NCBI GenBank assembly: GCA_016872795.1
Contig: VGYZ01000001.1
Span: 1-64,000, forward strand
Source of the DNA: Planctomycetota bacterium
Lineage (GTDB): Bacteria; Planctomycetota; UBA1135; GCA-002686595
Length of the DNA stretch: 64,000 bases
Direction: 5' to 3'
This document shows, piece by piece, positions 1-10,002 of this stretch. Under the pieces are notes generated by a model. It ran no database searches. It saw only the letters and a list, made by a program, of their open reading frames with translations, and was not told where the DNA came from. How positions within the stretch are numbered: the first letter of the stretch is position 1; every line of letters starts with the position of its first letter. The translations under genes were made by a program, and so were the position numbers.

Positions 1-460
1 TCTGCTGCTTGAGTACATCACCGCCGGTCGCCTTGAAGGCATCGACGAGCTGCTGCTTCGATTGATCCACGGTGGCGCGCACATCCTTCAGCGAGCGCTC
101 GCGCTCGTCGAGGCTCGCGTGCAATGCCGCGAGGTCCGCGCCGAGCTTGGCGCGCGCCTCCGCCTCGACGCGGATCGCGGCACGCTCCTTCTCCAGGCTG
201 GCGCCGAGCGCTTGCAGTTGCGTCTGCAGGCTCTCGGCGTTGGCGCGCGCGGTGGACTCCTTGGCCGTCAACTCCGTGTCGCGCGTGCGCAAGCCCGTGA
301 CTTCCGAGCGTGCGGTGGCGAGATCCGACTTCGTCGTCTCGAGCTGCGCCTGCAGGGCCGCAGACGCTGCGGCCGACTTGCCGCGCGCGAGCAAGCTCGC
401 GACTGCGAAGCCCGAAACTGCGCCGACACCGATCCCCGTGAAGAGTGCAATCGCATCCAT
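1..460 (-). CDS. rmuC: DNA recombination protein RmuC-like, N-terminal part (truncated by window start)
   Basis: Reverse-strand frame from ATG at 460: MDAIALFTGIGVGAVSGFAVASLLARGK... then coiled coil ...AKLGADLAALHASLDERERSLKDVRATVDQSKQQLVDAFKATGGDVLKQQ. TM helix + coiled coil resembling RmuC. Absent from the ORF track because it is open at the edge. Confidence 0.7.
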   Translation of the reverse strand, partial: MDAIALFTGIGVGAVSGFAVASLLARGKSAAASAALQAQLETTKSDLATARSEVTGLRTRDTELTAKESTARANAESLQTQLQALGASLEKERAAIRVEAEARAKLGADLAALHASLDERERSLKDVRATVDQSKQQLVDAFKATGGDVLKQQ

Positions 461-526
461 GCGCCGCACTCTAGCGGACGCTCCGATTCCTGCAAAGGCG
501 AGCGGGAGCGCGCTACAGTCTGCGGC

Positions 527-820
527 GTGAACGACCTGCACGAACCTGCTGCAGCCGAGCGTGGCGTGCGCGCGCAGCTGGGCCTTGTCCTGATCGCGCT
601 CGGCGTTGTCGGCATGCTGTGGGGCGTGTTCCACATCCTCGGCAGCGTGCCGAAGCCGGCGAAGCGCGAGTTCGCCTATCGCACCACGGACTTTCAAGCG
701 CGTTCCGCCGTGCACGACTCGTTCTTCGGCGGCTTCGCGCGCGCGATGGCCGGTCTGGGCCTCGCGGTCTATGGTGGGTACCTGCGCAAGAAGGCGCGCG
801 GCGACCGACCGAGCACCTAG
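527..820 (+). CDS. small membrane protein, hypothetical
   Basis: GTG start in the frame of ORF 62..820: MNDLHEPAAAERGVRAQLGLVLIALGVVGMLWGVFHIL...; two predicted TM segments. Confidence 0.5.
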   Translation: MNDLHEPAAAERGVRAQLGLVLIALGVVGMLWGVFHILGSVPKPAKREFAYRTTDFQARSAVHDSFFGGFARAMAGLGLAVYGGYLRKKARGDRPST

Positions 821-1608
821 GACTCGCGCACGAACCCTTCGAGCGCGCGCGCGAGCTCCTTTGGGGCCTCGTGGGTCGACATGTGCCCGCAGCGAGGAAG
901 CGTGACCATGCGAGAGCCCGGAATGGCGGCGGCGATTCCGCGCATCTCGGCGGGGGGCGAGATCGCGTCGTGTTCGCCGACGACCACGAGCGCCGGAACA
1001 TCGATGCGCGCGAGCAGCGGCGTGGAATCGGCTCGTGCGGCCATCCCGCGCAGCGAGGCCGCGATGCCAACGGGCGGAGCGATGTCCATGAGCGTGCGCA
1101 CGCTCCGTACGACCTCGGGACGCGTCGCGAGCGTGTCGGGCGCCAGCAAGCGCGGCAGCATGCTCTCGACCACTGGCGTCGCACCCTCGAGGAGCACGCG
1201 CGCGGCCATGGTCGCGCGGCCCGCGGCAACCTCGGGCGTGTCCGCGATCGCGCGCGTGTTGCACAGCGCGAGTGCACGGACCCGTTCGCGGTGGCGTCTC
1301 CAGAACGAGAACGACACATAGCCACCCATCGAGAAGCCGACGAGCGTGACGGCCCCGCGCGCTCCCAGACCCTCGAGCGTCGCCGCAAGATCGTCTGCGT
1401 GCGCGTCCATGGAGTGCGTCACGCCTTCCGCGCCCGCGCCGAACGCGCTCGCGCCGAAGCCTCGCAGGTCGGGAACGATCACGCGCGCGTGCCGGGCCAG
1501 CACCGGCACGACCGCGTCCCACTGACCGCAGTGAAACGGGAAGCCGTGGACGAGGAGCACGACGGGGCCGCTTCCAACCTGTCGACAGGCGAGCGGAGTC
1601 GGTTGCAT
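817..1608 (-). CDS. alpha/beta hydrolase
   Basis: LLVHGFPFHCGQWD...VTLVGFSMGGYVSF (GFSMGG nucleophile elbow)...VVGEHDAISP...CGHMSTHEAP. Confidence 0.85.
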   Translation of the reverse strand: MQPTPLACRQVGSGPVVLLVHGFPFHCGQWDAVVPVLARHARVIVPDLRGFGASAFGAGAEGVTHSMDAHADDLAATLEGLGARGAVTLVGFSMGGYVSFSFWRRHRERVRALALCNTRAIADTPEVAAGRATMAARVLLEGATPVVESMLPRLLAPDTLATRPEVVRSVRTLMDIAPPVGIAASLRGMAARADSTPLLARIDVPALVVVGEHDAISPPAEMRGIAAAIPGSRMVTLPRCGHMSTHEAPKELARALEGFVRES

Positions 1609-1662
1609 GAAGCTTGGCCCGGCTGGTGCGTTCGCCTCGGATCCCGTGCAAGTCCTTGTCTG

Positions 1663-2874
1663 CTAGCGCGAGCCTTCGAAGACCGGTACGCCTTCGATGA
1701 CCGTGCCGATGCAGTGCGACGCGTACTCGAACGGGTCACCGTCGTAGAGCGCGAGGTCCCCGTCCTTGCCGACCTCGAGGCTGCCGAGGCGCGCGTCGAG
1801 GCCGAGGATCTTCGCGGCATCGAGCGTGATCGAGCGCAGGGCGCGCTCGGCCCCGAGCCCGTAGGCCGCGGCCACTCCGGCCTCGTAGAGAATCACGCGC
1901 GTCTTGGGCACGTAGCTCTCGTAGCCCGACTGCAGCGTGAACGCGATGTTCGCATCGGCGAGCTTGCGGTAGGTCGAGCGGCTGGCGTTCTCGAGCTCTT
2001 CCACGAAGCGCGCCATCGGCGGGTGCACGATCACGGGCACCTTGGCGAGGCGCAGCTCGTCGATCACGACATAGGCCTCGCTCGCGCCGTCGAGCACGAG
2101 CTGGAACCCGAACTCGCTCGCGAGCCGCAGCGCCGAGACGATGTCCTGATGGCGGTGCGCCGTGACGAGCAGCGGGGTCTTGCGCTCGAGTACATCGACG
2201 AGCGCTTCCTTGCGCAAGTCGCGCTCGGGCCTCGCGGCGGCGTCGTCGCCCGCCGCGCGCAGCTTGCGCTGGTACTCCTGCGCGCCGATCAGCGCCTCGC
2301 GCAGCATCGAGATCTGCTTGCCCGCCGTGCCCGGCGACTTCGTGCGCGATGCGGCGCCGAGGGTCGCGGCGATCATCGCGCGCGGCACGAGCACGGCCTC
2401 GTCGATCGTCTCGCCGCGCGTCTTCACGACCATGGTCTGGCCCGAGACGAGCGCCTGCGGCCCGTGTCCGGTGTGCAGCGTCGTCACGCCGAACCCGCGC
2501 ACCCACTCGACGAGACGCTCGCGCGCGTTGTACGCGTCGATCGCGCGCAGCTCGGGCTGAATCGGCCCCGTGGGGTCGTGCTGGTCCTGATCCTGCGGCT
2601 GGTTCAGATAGCCCGCGAGCCCGATGACGCTGTGCGCGTCGATGAGCCCCGGCGTCACGACCTTCGCGGAGAGCGTGCGCACGCCCCCGGGCGGCTGCAC
2701 CTGCCGCTCGTTGCCGACGGCGACGATCTTGCCGGCCTTCACCACGACGATGCCATTGTCGATCACGGCGCCGGAGACCGTGTGCACGCGCTCGCCGCGG
2801 ACCACGAGGTCTTGAGCGAGTGTCGGCTGGGAGAGCAGCGCGAGCGTGATGGCGCCGATCAGCTTGGCGTTCAT
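1663..2874 (-). CDS. secreted amidohydrolase family protein
   Basis: MNAKLIGAITLALLSQPTLAQDLVVRGERVHTVSGAVIDNGIVVVKAGKI...VVTPGLIDAHSVIGL...; ATGA overlap with the upstream gene. Confidence 0.8.
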   Translation of the reverse strand: MNAKLIGAITLALLSQPTLAQDLVVRGERVHTVSGAVIDNGIVVVKAGKIVAVGNERQVQPPGGVRTLSAKVVTPGLIDAHSVIGLAGYLNQPQDQDQHDPTGPIQPELRAIDAYNARERLVEWVRGFGVTTLHTGHGPQALVSGQTMVVKTRGETIDEAVLVPRAMIAATLGAASRTKSPGTAGKQISMLREALIGAQEYQRKLRAAGDDAAARPERDLRKEALVDVLERKTPLLVTAHRHQDIVSALRLASEFGFQLVLDGASEAYVVIDELRLAKVPVIVHPPMARFVEELENASRSTYRKLADANIAFTLQSGYESYVPKTRVILYEAGVAAAYGLGAERALRSITLDAAKILGLDARLGSLEVGKDGDLALYDGDPFEYASHCIGTVIEGVPVFEGSR

Positions 2875-4190
2875 CACTTCACCGCCTCCCCGACGCAGCA
2901 CAGGGCGCCCGCACGCGCGAGGCCCGCTCCCCAGCCGCCCTCGGCCCACAGCCGATCTGCTTCGTTCGCGAGATCGAACACCTTGCTGCCCTCGACCCAT
3001 GTCTGCTCGACGCGCGTGTAGGTCGAGAGCGGATCGCCGGAGAGCACGAGGAAGTCCGCGTCCTTGCCGGGCTCGAGGCTGCCGACGCGTTCCTGCAGGT
3101 CGAGCATCTTCGCCGCGTTCAAGGTGAGCCCCGCGAGCGCGGTCTCGCGCGAGACGCCCGCGCGCACGGCGAGCGCCGCGCTGCGCAGGAACAGGCGCGA
3201 GTCCGTGATCCAGTCGTCCGTGTGGAAGCCGACCAGGTCCGGGCGGCCGAGCCGCTCGAGCTCCGCCGCGGAGCGCGCGTCGAAGTCCATCGCCTCGAGC
3301 TTGCCGCCCGGCGTGTCGAGCACGATCAGCGAGCATGCGGCGTTCGCCGCGGCGATCTCGTCGGCGACCTTCCACGCCTCGCTGACATGGTGCAACACGA
3401 CGCGGAACCCGAACTCCTTCGAGAGCCGCAGCACGGTCACGATGTCGTCGTGGCGGTGCGTGTGGTGGTGGACGATGCGCTGGCCCGCGAGGATCTCGAG
3501 CATCGCCTCGTGTCCGAGGTCGCGCGCCGGCAGCTTCGTCGGGTCTCCCGCTGCCGCATCGAGCTTGCGCTTGTACTCCTGCGCCGCGAGGAAGCGCTCG
3601 CGCACGAGCGCCGCCGACTTGCCGCGCGTGCCCGGAAACGGCGGATCCTGCTGGCTGTTCGTGCCGTTCGCCATCTTCATGCCGCCCATCGGCGTGCCGT
3701 CGGGGAAGCGATAGCACTGCTCCTCGATCGTGCGCGCGTCGCGGTTCTTCAGATAGATCGTCTGGCCACTCATCAGGTGGCCGCTGCCGCTCATCACATT
3801 GATCGTCGTGATGCCACCCGCCTGGGCGCGCTGCAGGCCAGCATCGCGGCAGTTGATCGCGTCGAGCATGCGCACATCGGGCTGGATCGGCGCGCTCGAG
3901 TCCGCGCCCCAGCCCCCGCCGACATGGCTGTGCGTGTCGACGAGGCCGGGCATCAGCACCTTGCCCTTCACATCGACGACCTTGGCACTGGCCGGCACTT
4001 CGACCGCCGCACGCACGCCCACCGCGCGGACGCGTCCGAATTGCACGACGATGACACCGTCCTCGAGCGGCGGGCCGGACACCGGCAGCACGCGAGCGCC
4101 GACGAAGGCGTGGGGGAGCTCCTGCGCGACGGCCGCGGCCGCGAGCAGGGCGAGGGTGAGCGAGCGCGCGAGGGTCCGCATGGCGGCCAA
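2874..4190 (-). CDS. secreted amidohydrolase family protein
   Basis: MAAMRTLARSLTLALLAAAAVAQ signal peptide; VLMPGLVDTHSHVGG; VHHHTHRHDD; LGSLEPGKDADFLVL. Confidence 0.85.
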   Translation of the reverse strand: MAAMRTLARSLTLALLAAAAVAQELPHAFVGARVLPVSGPPLEDGVIVVQFGRVRAVGVRAAVEVPASAKVVDVKGKVLMPGLVDTHSHVGGGWGADSSAPIQPDVRMLDAINCRDAGLQRAQAGGITTINVMSGSGHLMSGQTIYLKNRDARTIEEQCYRFPDGTPMGGMKMANGTNSQQDPPFPGTRGKSAALVRERFLAAQEYKRKLDAAAGDPTKLPARDLGHEAMLEILAGQRIVHHHTHRHDDIVTVLRLSKEFGFRVVLHHVSEAWKVADEIAAANAACSLIVLDTPGGKLEAMDFDARSAAELERLGRPDLVGFHTDDWITDSRLFLRSAALAVRAGVSRETALAGLTLNAAKMLDLQERVGSLEPGKDADFLVLSGDPLSTYTRVEQTWVEGSKVFDLANEADRLWAEGGWGAGLARAGALCCVGEAVK

Positions 4191-4236
4191 GCGTACGGCC
4201 GCGCAGCGCGCGAGCGCCAGAGTCTCGGCGCGCGGT

Positions 4237-5370
4237 CTATGTCGAGCGCGTGGCGATCAGCGCGTCGAGCTCTCGGCGCAGCGCCCCGAGGATGTCGTCG
4301 TAGCTGAAAGTGCCGATGTCGTCCGGTCCGCGCTTGAGATTGACGAAGTTGGGGCCACACCACAGGCCGAGATCGGCGTCGTCCGTCTCGCCTGGACCGT
4401 TCACACGACAGCCCATGACGGCGATCGTCAGGTCGTGCTCCTTCGCGTAGGCCGTCATGTGCTTGACATCCGCGGCGAGCTCCACGAACCGGGCGTTCTC
4501 GACGCGCGAGCACGAAGGGCAGGCGATGATGTTGAGGCCGTCGAAGAAGTTCGGCGGCACCGAGCGGAAGCGGCCGGCCTCGATGTCGGCGATCAGCTCG
4601 CGCCCGACCTTGATCTCGAGGCCCTTGTCATCGAACGGCACGGTCAGCGAGACGCGCAGCGTGTCGCCGATGCCGCGCGCGAGCAGCTGCTCGAAGGCGA
4701 TGCGCGTCTTGATGATGCCCTCTGGGGGCATGCCAGCTTCCGTCACGCCGAGGTGGATCGGCACATCGGGGCGCTCGGCCGCGAAGCGCACATTGGCGTC
4801 GACGACGAGGCGCGGGTCGGAGTCCTTGATCGACACGACATAGTTCGTGAAGCCGAGCGCATCGACCATGCGGCAGTGATCGACCGCGCAAGCGACGATC
4901 GCGCCGACATGATCCTCGCCGAAGCGCTCTCTGTAGTCCGGCGCGATCGAGCCCGCGTTGATGCCGACGCGCAGGGCCAGACCGTGCTGGCGCGCAATTC
5001 CCACGAGGTAGGCGACCTTCTCCTCGACGGGCTTGTGCTGCTCGTGATGGTGCAGGTGGCCGGGGTTGTAGCGCAGCTTGTCGACGAAGGGCGCGACCTT
5101 CTCCGCCAGCCGGTAGTTCTCCTGCAGATCGACCGAGAGCAGGCTGTTCGTCCGCGCGCGAATCTGCGCGAGGGCGGCGACATCGGCTTGGCTGTCGACG
5201 GCGATGCGGATCATGTCCGCGCCGGCCGCTTCGAGGATTTGCACCTGCCGCAGCGTGGCGGGGATGTCGCGGGTCTGGGTGGCGGCCATCGACTGGACGG
5301 CGATGGGGGCGTGGCCGCCGACCGCGAGGTCGCGGATCTGGATCGTGCGGGTCTTGCGCGGGGGGATCAT
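4237..5370 (-). CDS. ispG: 4-hydroxy-3-methylbut-2-en-1-yl diphosphate synthase (IspG/GcpE)
   Basis: [43 protein letters not shown]...[11 protein letters not shown]...; IACPSCSR and [10 protein letters not shown] cluster-ligand motifs. Confidence 0.93.
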   Translation of the reverse strand: MIPPRKTRTIQIRDLAVGGHAPIAVQSMAATQTRDIPATLRQVQILEAAGADMIRIAVDSQADVAALAQIRARTNSLLSVDLQENYRLAEKVAPFVDKLRYNPGHLHHHEQHKPVEEKVAYLVGIARQHGLALRVGINAGSIAPDYRERFGEDHVGAIVACAVDHCRMVDALGFTNYVVSIKDSDPRLVVDANVRFAAERPDVPIHLGVTEAGMPPEGIIKTRIAFEQLLARGIGDTLRVSLTVPFDDKGLEIKVGRELIADIEAGRFRSVPPNFFDGLNIIACPSCSRVENARFVELAADVKHMTAYAKEHDLTIAVMGCRVNGPGETDDADLGLWCGPNFVNLKRGPDDIGTFSYDDILGALRRELDALIATRST

Positions 5371-5479
5371 CGGTGGGGACACGCCCTGAAGCGCGCGACA
5401 TCCTAGTGCAGGCGAGCGCGCCCCCGAGCGCCCCAACATCTTGTGGAGCACGCCTGCATCGAACCCAAGATACAGTGGC

Positions 5480-5680
5480 GTTCCCACAGGTCCGCACTTC
5501 GGGCCACTTTCTTGCCCCCGCGCGCAGCGCAGCTGCGGATTTTGCCTGAGGAGAAGCAGATCCCCGGACTTGACCCCGGTCGAGCAACCCCTCGTTCGGC
5601 CGGCGCGGTCGCGATCCCCTCGCTCCGGGCTCTGACTTCCTCTAGGCAACCCCGCCTCCGGGCGGGGTTGCTGTCTTTTT
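5480..5680 (+). ncRNA. candidate structured non-coding RNA ending in an intrinsic terminator
   Basis: Plus-strand terminator at 5646-5680 with no plus-strand CDS upstream (817-5370 is all minus strand). Long imperfect stem 5544-5568 / 5624-5647; weak TACAGT -10-like element at 5471-5476. Confidence 0.35.
5646..5680 (+). terminator. Rho-independent terminator
   Basis: GCAACCCCGCC-tccg-GGCGGGGTTGC (perfect 11-bp stem) followed by tgtcTTTTT. Confidence 0.8.
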
Positions 5681-5719
5681 GCGCCGCCCCGCGCGCCACG
5701 GGCGCGATCATGGCTCGCC

Positions 5720-6979
5720 ATGCGAGTCGACACGCTGATCGTGGGCGGCGGAGTGATGGGCGCGGCGATCGCACTCGCTCGCGCGCGCGCGACGGATCCG
5801 ATCGCGGCACCCCTGTTGCTGCTCGAGCGCCGCTGGTTCGGAGCTGGTTCCTCCGGGCGTTCCGGCGCGATCTGCCGTCAGTTCTACAGCGACAGCGAGC
5901 TGATCGGCATGGCGCGCGACAGCCTGCGCGAGTACGCGAGCTTCGAGACGCGTCACGGACGCGGCATTGGCTTCACGCGCAGTGGCGTGCTCACGATCGG
6001 CGGCCCCGCGCGGCCTCATTCGCTACGGCTCGTCGAACGCAACGCGGCGCTGATGCAGAAGTGCGGTGCCGAGGTCGAGCTCGTCGATGCGCGCCGCATG
6101 CGCGCGCTCGTGCCGGGCATCGATGTCTCCGAGGGAGCGCTCGGCGCATGGGAGCCCGGCGCGGGCTATGTCGATCCACAGCGCACGGTCGATGCGTTCG
6201 TCGCAGCGGCGCGCGGCGCGGGCGCGACGGCGCGAGCGGGAGTCGAAGTCGTGGAGCTCTTGCTCGAGCGTACACGCGTGCGCGGCGTGCGCACGAGCGA
6301 CGGCGATTTCGAGTGCGAGCACCTCGTCATCGCCGCGGGGCCATGGACGCGGCGCCTGATGCGGCGCGCCGGCGTCGACTTGCCGCTCGAGGTCGTGCGG
6401 CCCGAGCAACACTTTCTCGCGATGTTGCCCGAGCGCATGCGCACGCGGCCGACGCTCTCGGGCGCCATGGATGCCGAGTTCGACCCGCGTTTCGCGGCGG
6501 CGAGCGAGCCCGAACCGGCGCACCCCGTTCTGCTCGACATCGAGCACGGCTACTACACGCGCTGCGAACCCGGCCGTGAACGCACGCGCGTCGGAGCGAT
6601 GGACTACGACCGCGACCAGGTGCTCGAGGACCCCGATTCGCTCGACGAGGCCGTTTCGCCCGAGTTTTCGGCCTGGTCCCGCGAAGTTCTCGCGCGCCGC
6701 CTGCCGCGCTACGCGGCCCAGCCCGACGCCGGCACGCTTGCGGCGTGGTACACGCTCACGCCGGACGCGCAGGCGCTGATCGGGCGTTGCCCGGGCCTCG
6801 ACAATGTGCTCGTCGCCGCCGGCTTCTCGGGCCACGGCTTCAAGCTCGCGCCGTCGATCGGCGAGGGCGTCGCGCAGCTGCTCGCGGGCCAACCCGTGGG
6901 CGCCTTCGATCCGCGTTTCTTCGACCCCGCGCGCTTCGCAGGCAAGACGGCCAGCGCTCGTGGCTCGTTCGGCCTGTAG
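5720..6979 (+). CDS. FAD-dependent oxidoreductase, DAO / sarcosine oxidase beta-like
   Basis: [22 protein letters not shown] Rossmann motif; [24 protein letters not shown]-terminal [20 protein letters not shown]. Confidence 0.88.
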   Translation: MRVDTLIVGGGVMGAAIALARARATDPIAAPLLLLERRWFGAGSSGRSGAICRQFYSDSELIGMARDSLREYASFETRHGRGIGFTRSGVLTIGGPARPHSLRLVERNAALMQKCGAEVELVDARRMRALVPGIDVSEGALGAWEPGAGYVDPQRTVDAFVAAARGAGATARAGVEVVELLLERTRVRGVRTSDGDFECEHLVIAAGPWTRRLMRRAGVDLPLEVVRPEQHFLAMLPERMRTRPTLSGAMDAEFDPRFAAASEPEPAHPVLLDIEHGYYTRCEPGRERTRVGAMDYDRDQVLEDPDSLDEAVSPEFSAWSREVLARRLPRYAAQPDAGTLAAWYTLTPDAQALIGRCPGLDNVLVAAGFSGHGFKLAPSIGEGVAQLLAGQPVGAFDPRFFDPARFAGKTASARGSFGL

Positions 6980-6986
6980 TCGCGCG

Positions 6987-7733
6987 CTACTTCTCGATGT
7001 AACTCTGGTGCAGCTCGACCGGCGGCTGCACATGCTTGCGCATGCGCAGGTTCAGGATCTCGACGAACAGCGAGAAGGCCATCGCCGAGTAGATGTAGCC
7101 CTTGCTGATGTGCTGGCCGAAGCCGTCAGCCATCAGCACGACGCCGATCAGCAGCAGGAACGAGAGGGCGAGCACCTTCATCGTCGGGTGTTGTTCGATG
7201 AAGGTCGCGATGCGCCCGGCGAACACGAGCATCACCAGCACCGACGCCACCACCGCCGCGATCATCACGCCGATGTGCTCCGCCATGCCCACGGCCGTGA
7301 TGACGCTGTCGAGCGAGAACACGATGTCGAGCATCACGATCTGGGCGAGGATCGAGCCGAGGCTCGCGCGCCGCGCCGCGCCACCCTTTTCGTGTACGCC
7401 GCCCTCGAGCTTGTCGTGGATCTCCCATGTCGCCTTGCCGACGAGGAACAAGCCGCCGACGAGCAAGATCAAGTCGCGCCCGCTGAAGCTGCGCTCGAGG
7501 TCGGGAAAGAGCGGCTCGGTCAGGGTCATCACCCAGCCGATCGCGAGCAACAGCGCGATGCGCATGCCCATGGCGAGCACGAGGCCTGTGCGGCGCGCCT
7601 TGGCCTGCTCCTCCGCGGGCAGCTTGCCCGTGAGGATCGAGATGAAGACGACATTGTCGATGCCGAGCACGATCTCGAGGCTCGCCAGCGTGAGGAAGGC
7701 GATCAGGTTTTCGGTCGTGAAGAGCGAGTCCAT
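6987..7733 (-). CDS. TerC family integral membrane protein
   Basis: LEIVLGIDNVVFISILTGKLP and VMLDIVFSLDSVITAVGMAEH motifs. Confidence 0.9.
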   Translation of the reverse strand: MDSLFTTENLIAFLTLASLEIVLGIDNVVFISILTGKLPAEEQAKARRTGLVLAMGMRIALLLAIGWVMTLTEPLFPDLERSFSGRDLILLVGGLFLVGKATWEIHDKLEGGVHEKGGAARRASLGSILAQIVMLDIVFSLDSVITAVGMAEHIGVMIAAVVASVLVMLVFAGRIATFIEQHPTMKVLALSFLLLIGVVLMADGFGQHISKGYIYSAMAFSLFVEILNLRMRKHVQPPVELHQSYIEK

Positions 7734-7833
7734 GGGGTTCGCGCGCGCAGCGCGGCGAAAGAGGATAGCGAGGGATGTGACTGGCCGACTACGCGCGGCA
7801 TCGCGCGGCCTTCACTCCAGGGCCGGAAACGCG

Positions 7834-7859
7834 GAGATCCGGCGCGCGGGCCGGATCTC
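7834..7859 (-). terminator. hairpin downstream of fliN, likely terminator of the flagellar minus-strand operon
   Basis: GAGATCCGGC-gcgcgg-GCCGGATCTC, perfect 10-bp stem 27 nt past the fliN stop; no strong U-tract. Confidence 0.5.
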
Positions 7860-7886
7860 GCGGGAGCGCTGCGGCGCGAGCGCGCC

Positions 7887-8240
7887 TCAGGGATTGGTCA
7901 GGATGGAGGTGACTCGCACGCCGTAGGCGCCGTCGATCGTCACGACCTCGCCGCGCGCGACGACCTTGCCGTTGACGAGGATGTCGGCGGGCTCGTGCGC
8001 CTCGCGGTCGAGCACCAGCAGCGAGCCTGCGCCGAGCTTGACGAGGTCGCCGAGCGGAATGCGCGTGCGTCCGATCTCGACCGTCACCTTGACGGGCACA
8101 TCCATCAGATTCGCCAGACCGACCGGCTCGCCCGTGGTCTTTCCGCCGGTGAGCTCGTCGAGCTGGGCCGTGCTGACGCGCACGGCTTCGGTCGCGGCGT
8201 CGATCGCGTTCTCGATGTTCTGCATTTCGTTCATCGTCAT
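7887..8240 (-). CDS. fliN: flagellar motor switch protein FliN
   Basis: LMDVPVKVTVEIGRTRIPLGDLVKLGAGSLLVLDREAHEPADILVNGKVVARGEVVTIDGAYGVRVTSI. Confidence 0.93.
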   Translation of the reverse strand: MTMNEMQNIENAIDAATEAVRVSTAQLDELTGGKTTGEPVGLANLMDVPVKVTVEIGRTRIPLGDLVKLGAGSLLVLDREAHEPADILVNGKVVARGEVVTIDGAYGVRVTSILTNP

Positions 8241-8256
8241 GGTCCTCGTAGACAAA

Positions 8257-9183
8257 TCAGGCCTCGCGCTTGGGGCGCTTGGTGGAGGTGATGCGCAGGG
8301 CGAGGTGCTGGTCCTTGCGGCCGAGAGTCGCACGCAGGCTCGGCTGATCTTCGACGAGCACCTCGAGCTCGCCGCCGGCCAAGAGTCCGAGCGGGATCAC
8401 GTCGCCCACTTCGAGCGCGAGCAGCTGCGCGAGCGGAACGTCGGCGTCGCCGAGGCGCGCGTGGAGCTCGATCTCGACCTCGGTGAGGTGCGCGGGCAGC
8501 GGCGCGACCTTCTCCGCACGCAAGGCGGGGCGAGCCGTGGGCATCACGCCGGGCAGGAAGACGCGCAGCGTGCTGGCGCCGAGCGGGCCTTCGATGCCGA
8601 GCGTCACGCACAGGCGCTGCGGCTCCGACTTGTCGCCACCCTGTCGCCAGTGGCCGATCGAGTCGAAGGTCTGCACGCTCGAGAGGTTGGTCGTGGCCAG
8701 ATCGAAGTGCTCGGCGAGGCGCGCGAGCATCGGCGCGAGCATGCGCGGGAACATGCCCCGCTCGATGTTCGTGAAGGTGCGCGCGGACCCGTCCGTGGGC
8801 TCGGCGGCACCGAGCGCGACATCGAGCGTTGCCAGTGCGGCCTTGCACTCCCACACCAGCCAACCGGGCTGGCGGTCGACCTCGAAGCGCAGAACCGCGA
8901 AGGGCTCGACCAGACCTTGCGTCACGGTCTCGGCGTGGACTTCGGCAAGTTCGGCGAGCTCCATCGCAGGCGCACCGCGCATGGCGGGCGAGAGCTCGCG
9001 CGCGATCTCGGGCAGGGCCTTGCGCAGGCCTTCGCGCAGCTGGGCGAGTTCCGCCGCAGGCAGCCGGTTCGGACGATCGAACTGGCGCGACTCGACCTGC
9101 GCCGCACGAGGCGTCTGCGCCTCACCGGCCGCGAAGGCCAGCGAGAGCGCGCGCGTTTCCTCGGGAGTCAGGTTGCCGGTCAA
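8257..9183 (-). CDS. fliM: flagellar motor switch protein FliM
   Basis: FTNIERGMFPRMLAPMLARLAEHFDL and C-terminal SpoA-like domain; TTG start; adjacent to fliN. Confidence 0.85.
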   Translation of the reverse strand: MTGNLTPEETRALSLAFAAGEAQTPRAAQVESRQFDRPNRLPAAELAQLREGLRKALPEIARELSPAMRGAPAMELAELAEVHAETVTQGLVEPFAVLRFEVDRQPGWLVWECKAALATLDVALGAAEPTDGSARTFTNIERGMFPRMLAPMLARLAEHFDLATTNLSSVQTFDSIGHWRQGGDKSEPQRLCVTLGIEGPLGASTLRVFLPGVMPTARPALRAEKVAPLPAHLTEVEIELHARLGDADVPLAQLLALEVGDVIPLGLLAGGELEVLVEDQPSLRATLGRKDQHLALRITSTKRPKREA

Positions 9184-9229
9184 GTCGTGGTTCCTTCGGT
9201 GTCGGAGGGATGGGTACGACGTCGCAGGA

Positions 9230-9991
9230 CTACTGCAGCAGGACTTCGTTCCACAGCACGCGACGCGTGCGGCCCATCGTGCCGACATGCAGGGTTCCCT
9301 GAAAGCCGGGCTTGAGCGAGCGGACATCGAGCCACAGCGATGTACCGTCGCCGCACGGGACCTCGAGATCCTGCTCATCGCCCTTGAAGCGCACTTCGGT
9401 GCCGCCGTCGAGCGCGACGAGCTTCTGCAGCGCATCGACGCGCAGCGTGTGCTCGGCGTGCAAGCCGCGGAAGCTGGAGCGCGACATCGTCACGCCGAGC
9501 GCGAGTCCCGAAGCATCGTCCGCCGCGGTCGGCGACTCGCCGTCACCCAAGTGCACCGGGAAGACGAGCGGCTCGATCGTATGCCGGACTTCCTCGAGAA
9601 ACACGGGCTTGTTGACCCTGTCGGTCACATCGCTGCGCGACTTGGCCGAGGCAATCGTCACCAGAGCGTCGCGGATCTCGGCCTGGCACACGGCATCTCC
9701 GGCGCGCTGCGTCAGGTAGTCGGGCGAGTACGCGTCGTGCAGCAGATTGAGCTGCAGCACGAGATACGTGCGGCCATCGTTGAGGTTGACCTGCACCTTG
9801 CTCGGCGTGATCGGACCGACGAAGGGCCCTTCCAGCTTCGGTGTCGGCGCCTCCTTGGCGGGCACGGCGAATGTGGCGGCGACGAACGCCAGCGCGAGCG
9901 CGGTCACTGCGCCGCCGATGGCGAGCAGCTTGCCCTTGCCCTTCGGCGCGGCCTTGTCGTCCTTCTTCTCGTCCTTCTTGGCATCGCTCAT
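9230..9991 (-). CDS. fliL: flagellar basal body-associated protein FliL
   Basis: Single N-terminal TM, KVQVNLNDGRTYLVLQLNLLHD, position between motB-like genes and fliM. Confidence 0.75.
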   Translation of the reverse strand: MSDAKKDEKKDDKAAPKGKGKLLAIGGAVTALALAFVAATFAVPAKEAPTPKLEGPFVGPITPSKVQVNLNDGRTYLVLQLNLLHDAYSPDYLTQRAGDAVCQAEIRDALVTIASAKSRSDVTDRVNKPVFLEEVRHTIEPLVFPVHLGDGESPTAADDASGLALGVTMSRSSFRGLHAEHTLRVDALQKLVALDGGTEVRFKGDEQDLEVPCGDGTSLWLDVRSLKPGFQGTLHVGTMGRTRRVLWNEVLLQ

Positions 9992-10002
9992 GGTCGGTGG
10001 TC

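Noticed and set aside
619-3021. 800-aa plus-strand ORF
   Set aside because: Antisense to the hydrolase and amidohydrolase genes; Arg/His-rich shadow translation.
1663-4190. Tandem amidohydrolases as a novel catabolic system
   Set aside because: A common pattern of paired secreted amidohydrolases; nothing in the neighbourhood suggests more.
5445-5470. tRNA T-loop-like GGGTTCGATGC on the minus strand
   Set aside because: Flanking bases do not form a 5-bp T-stem and no acceptor or anticodon arm is present.
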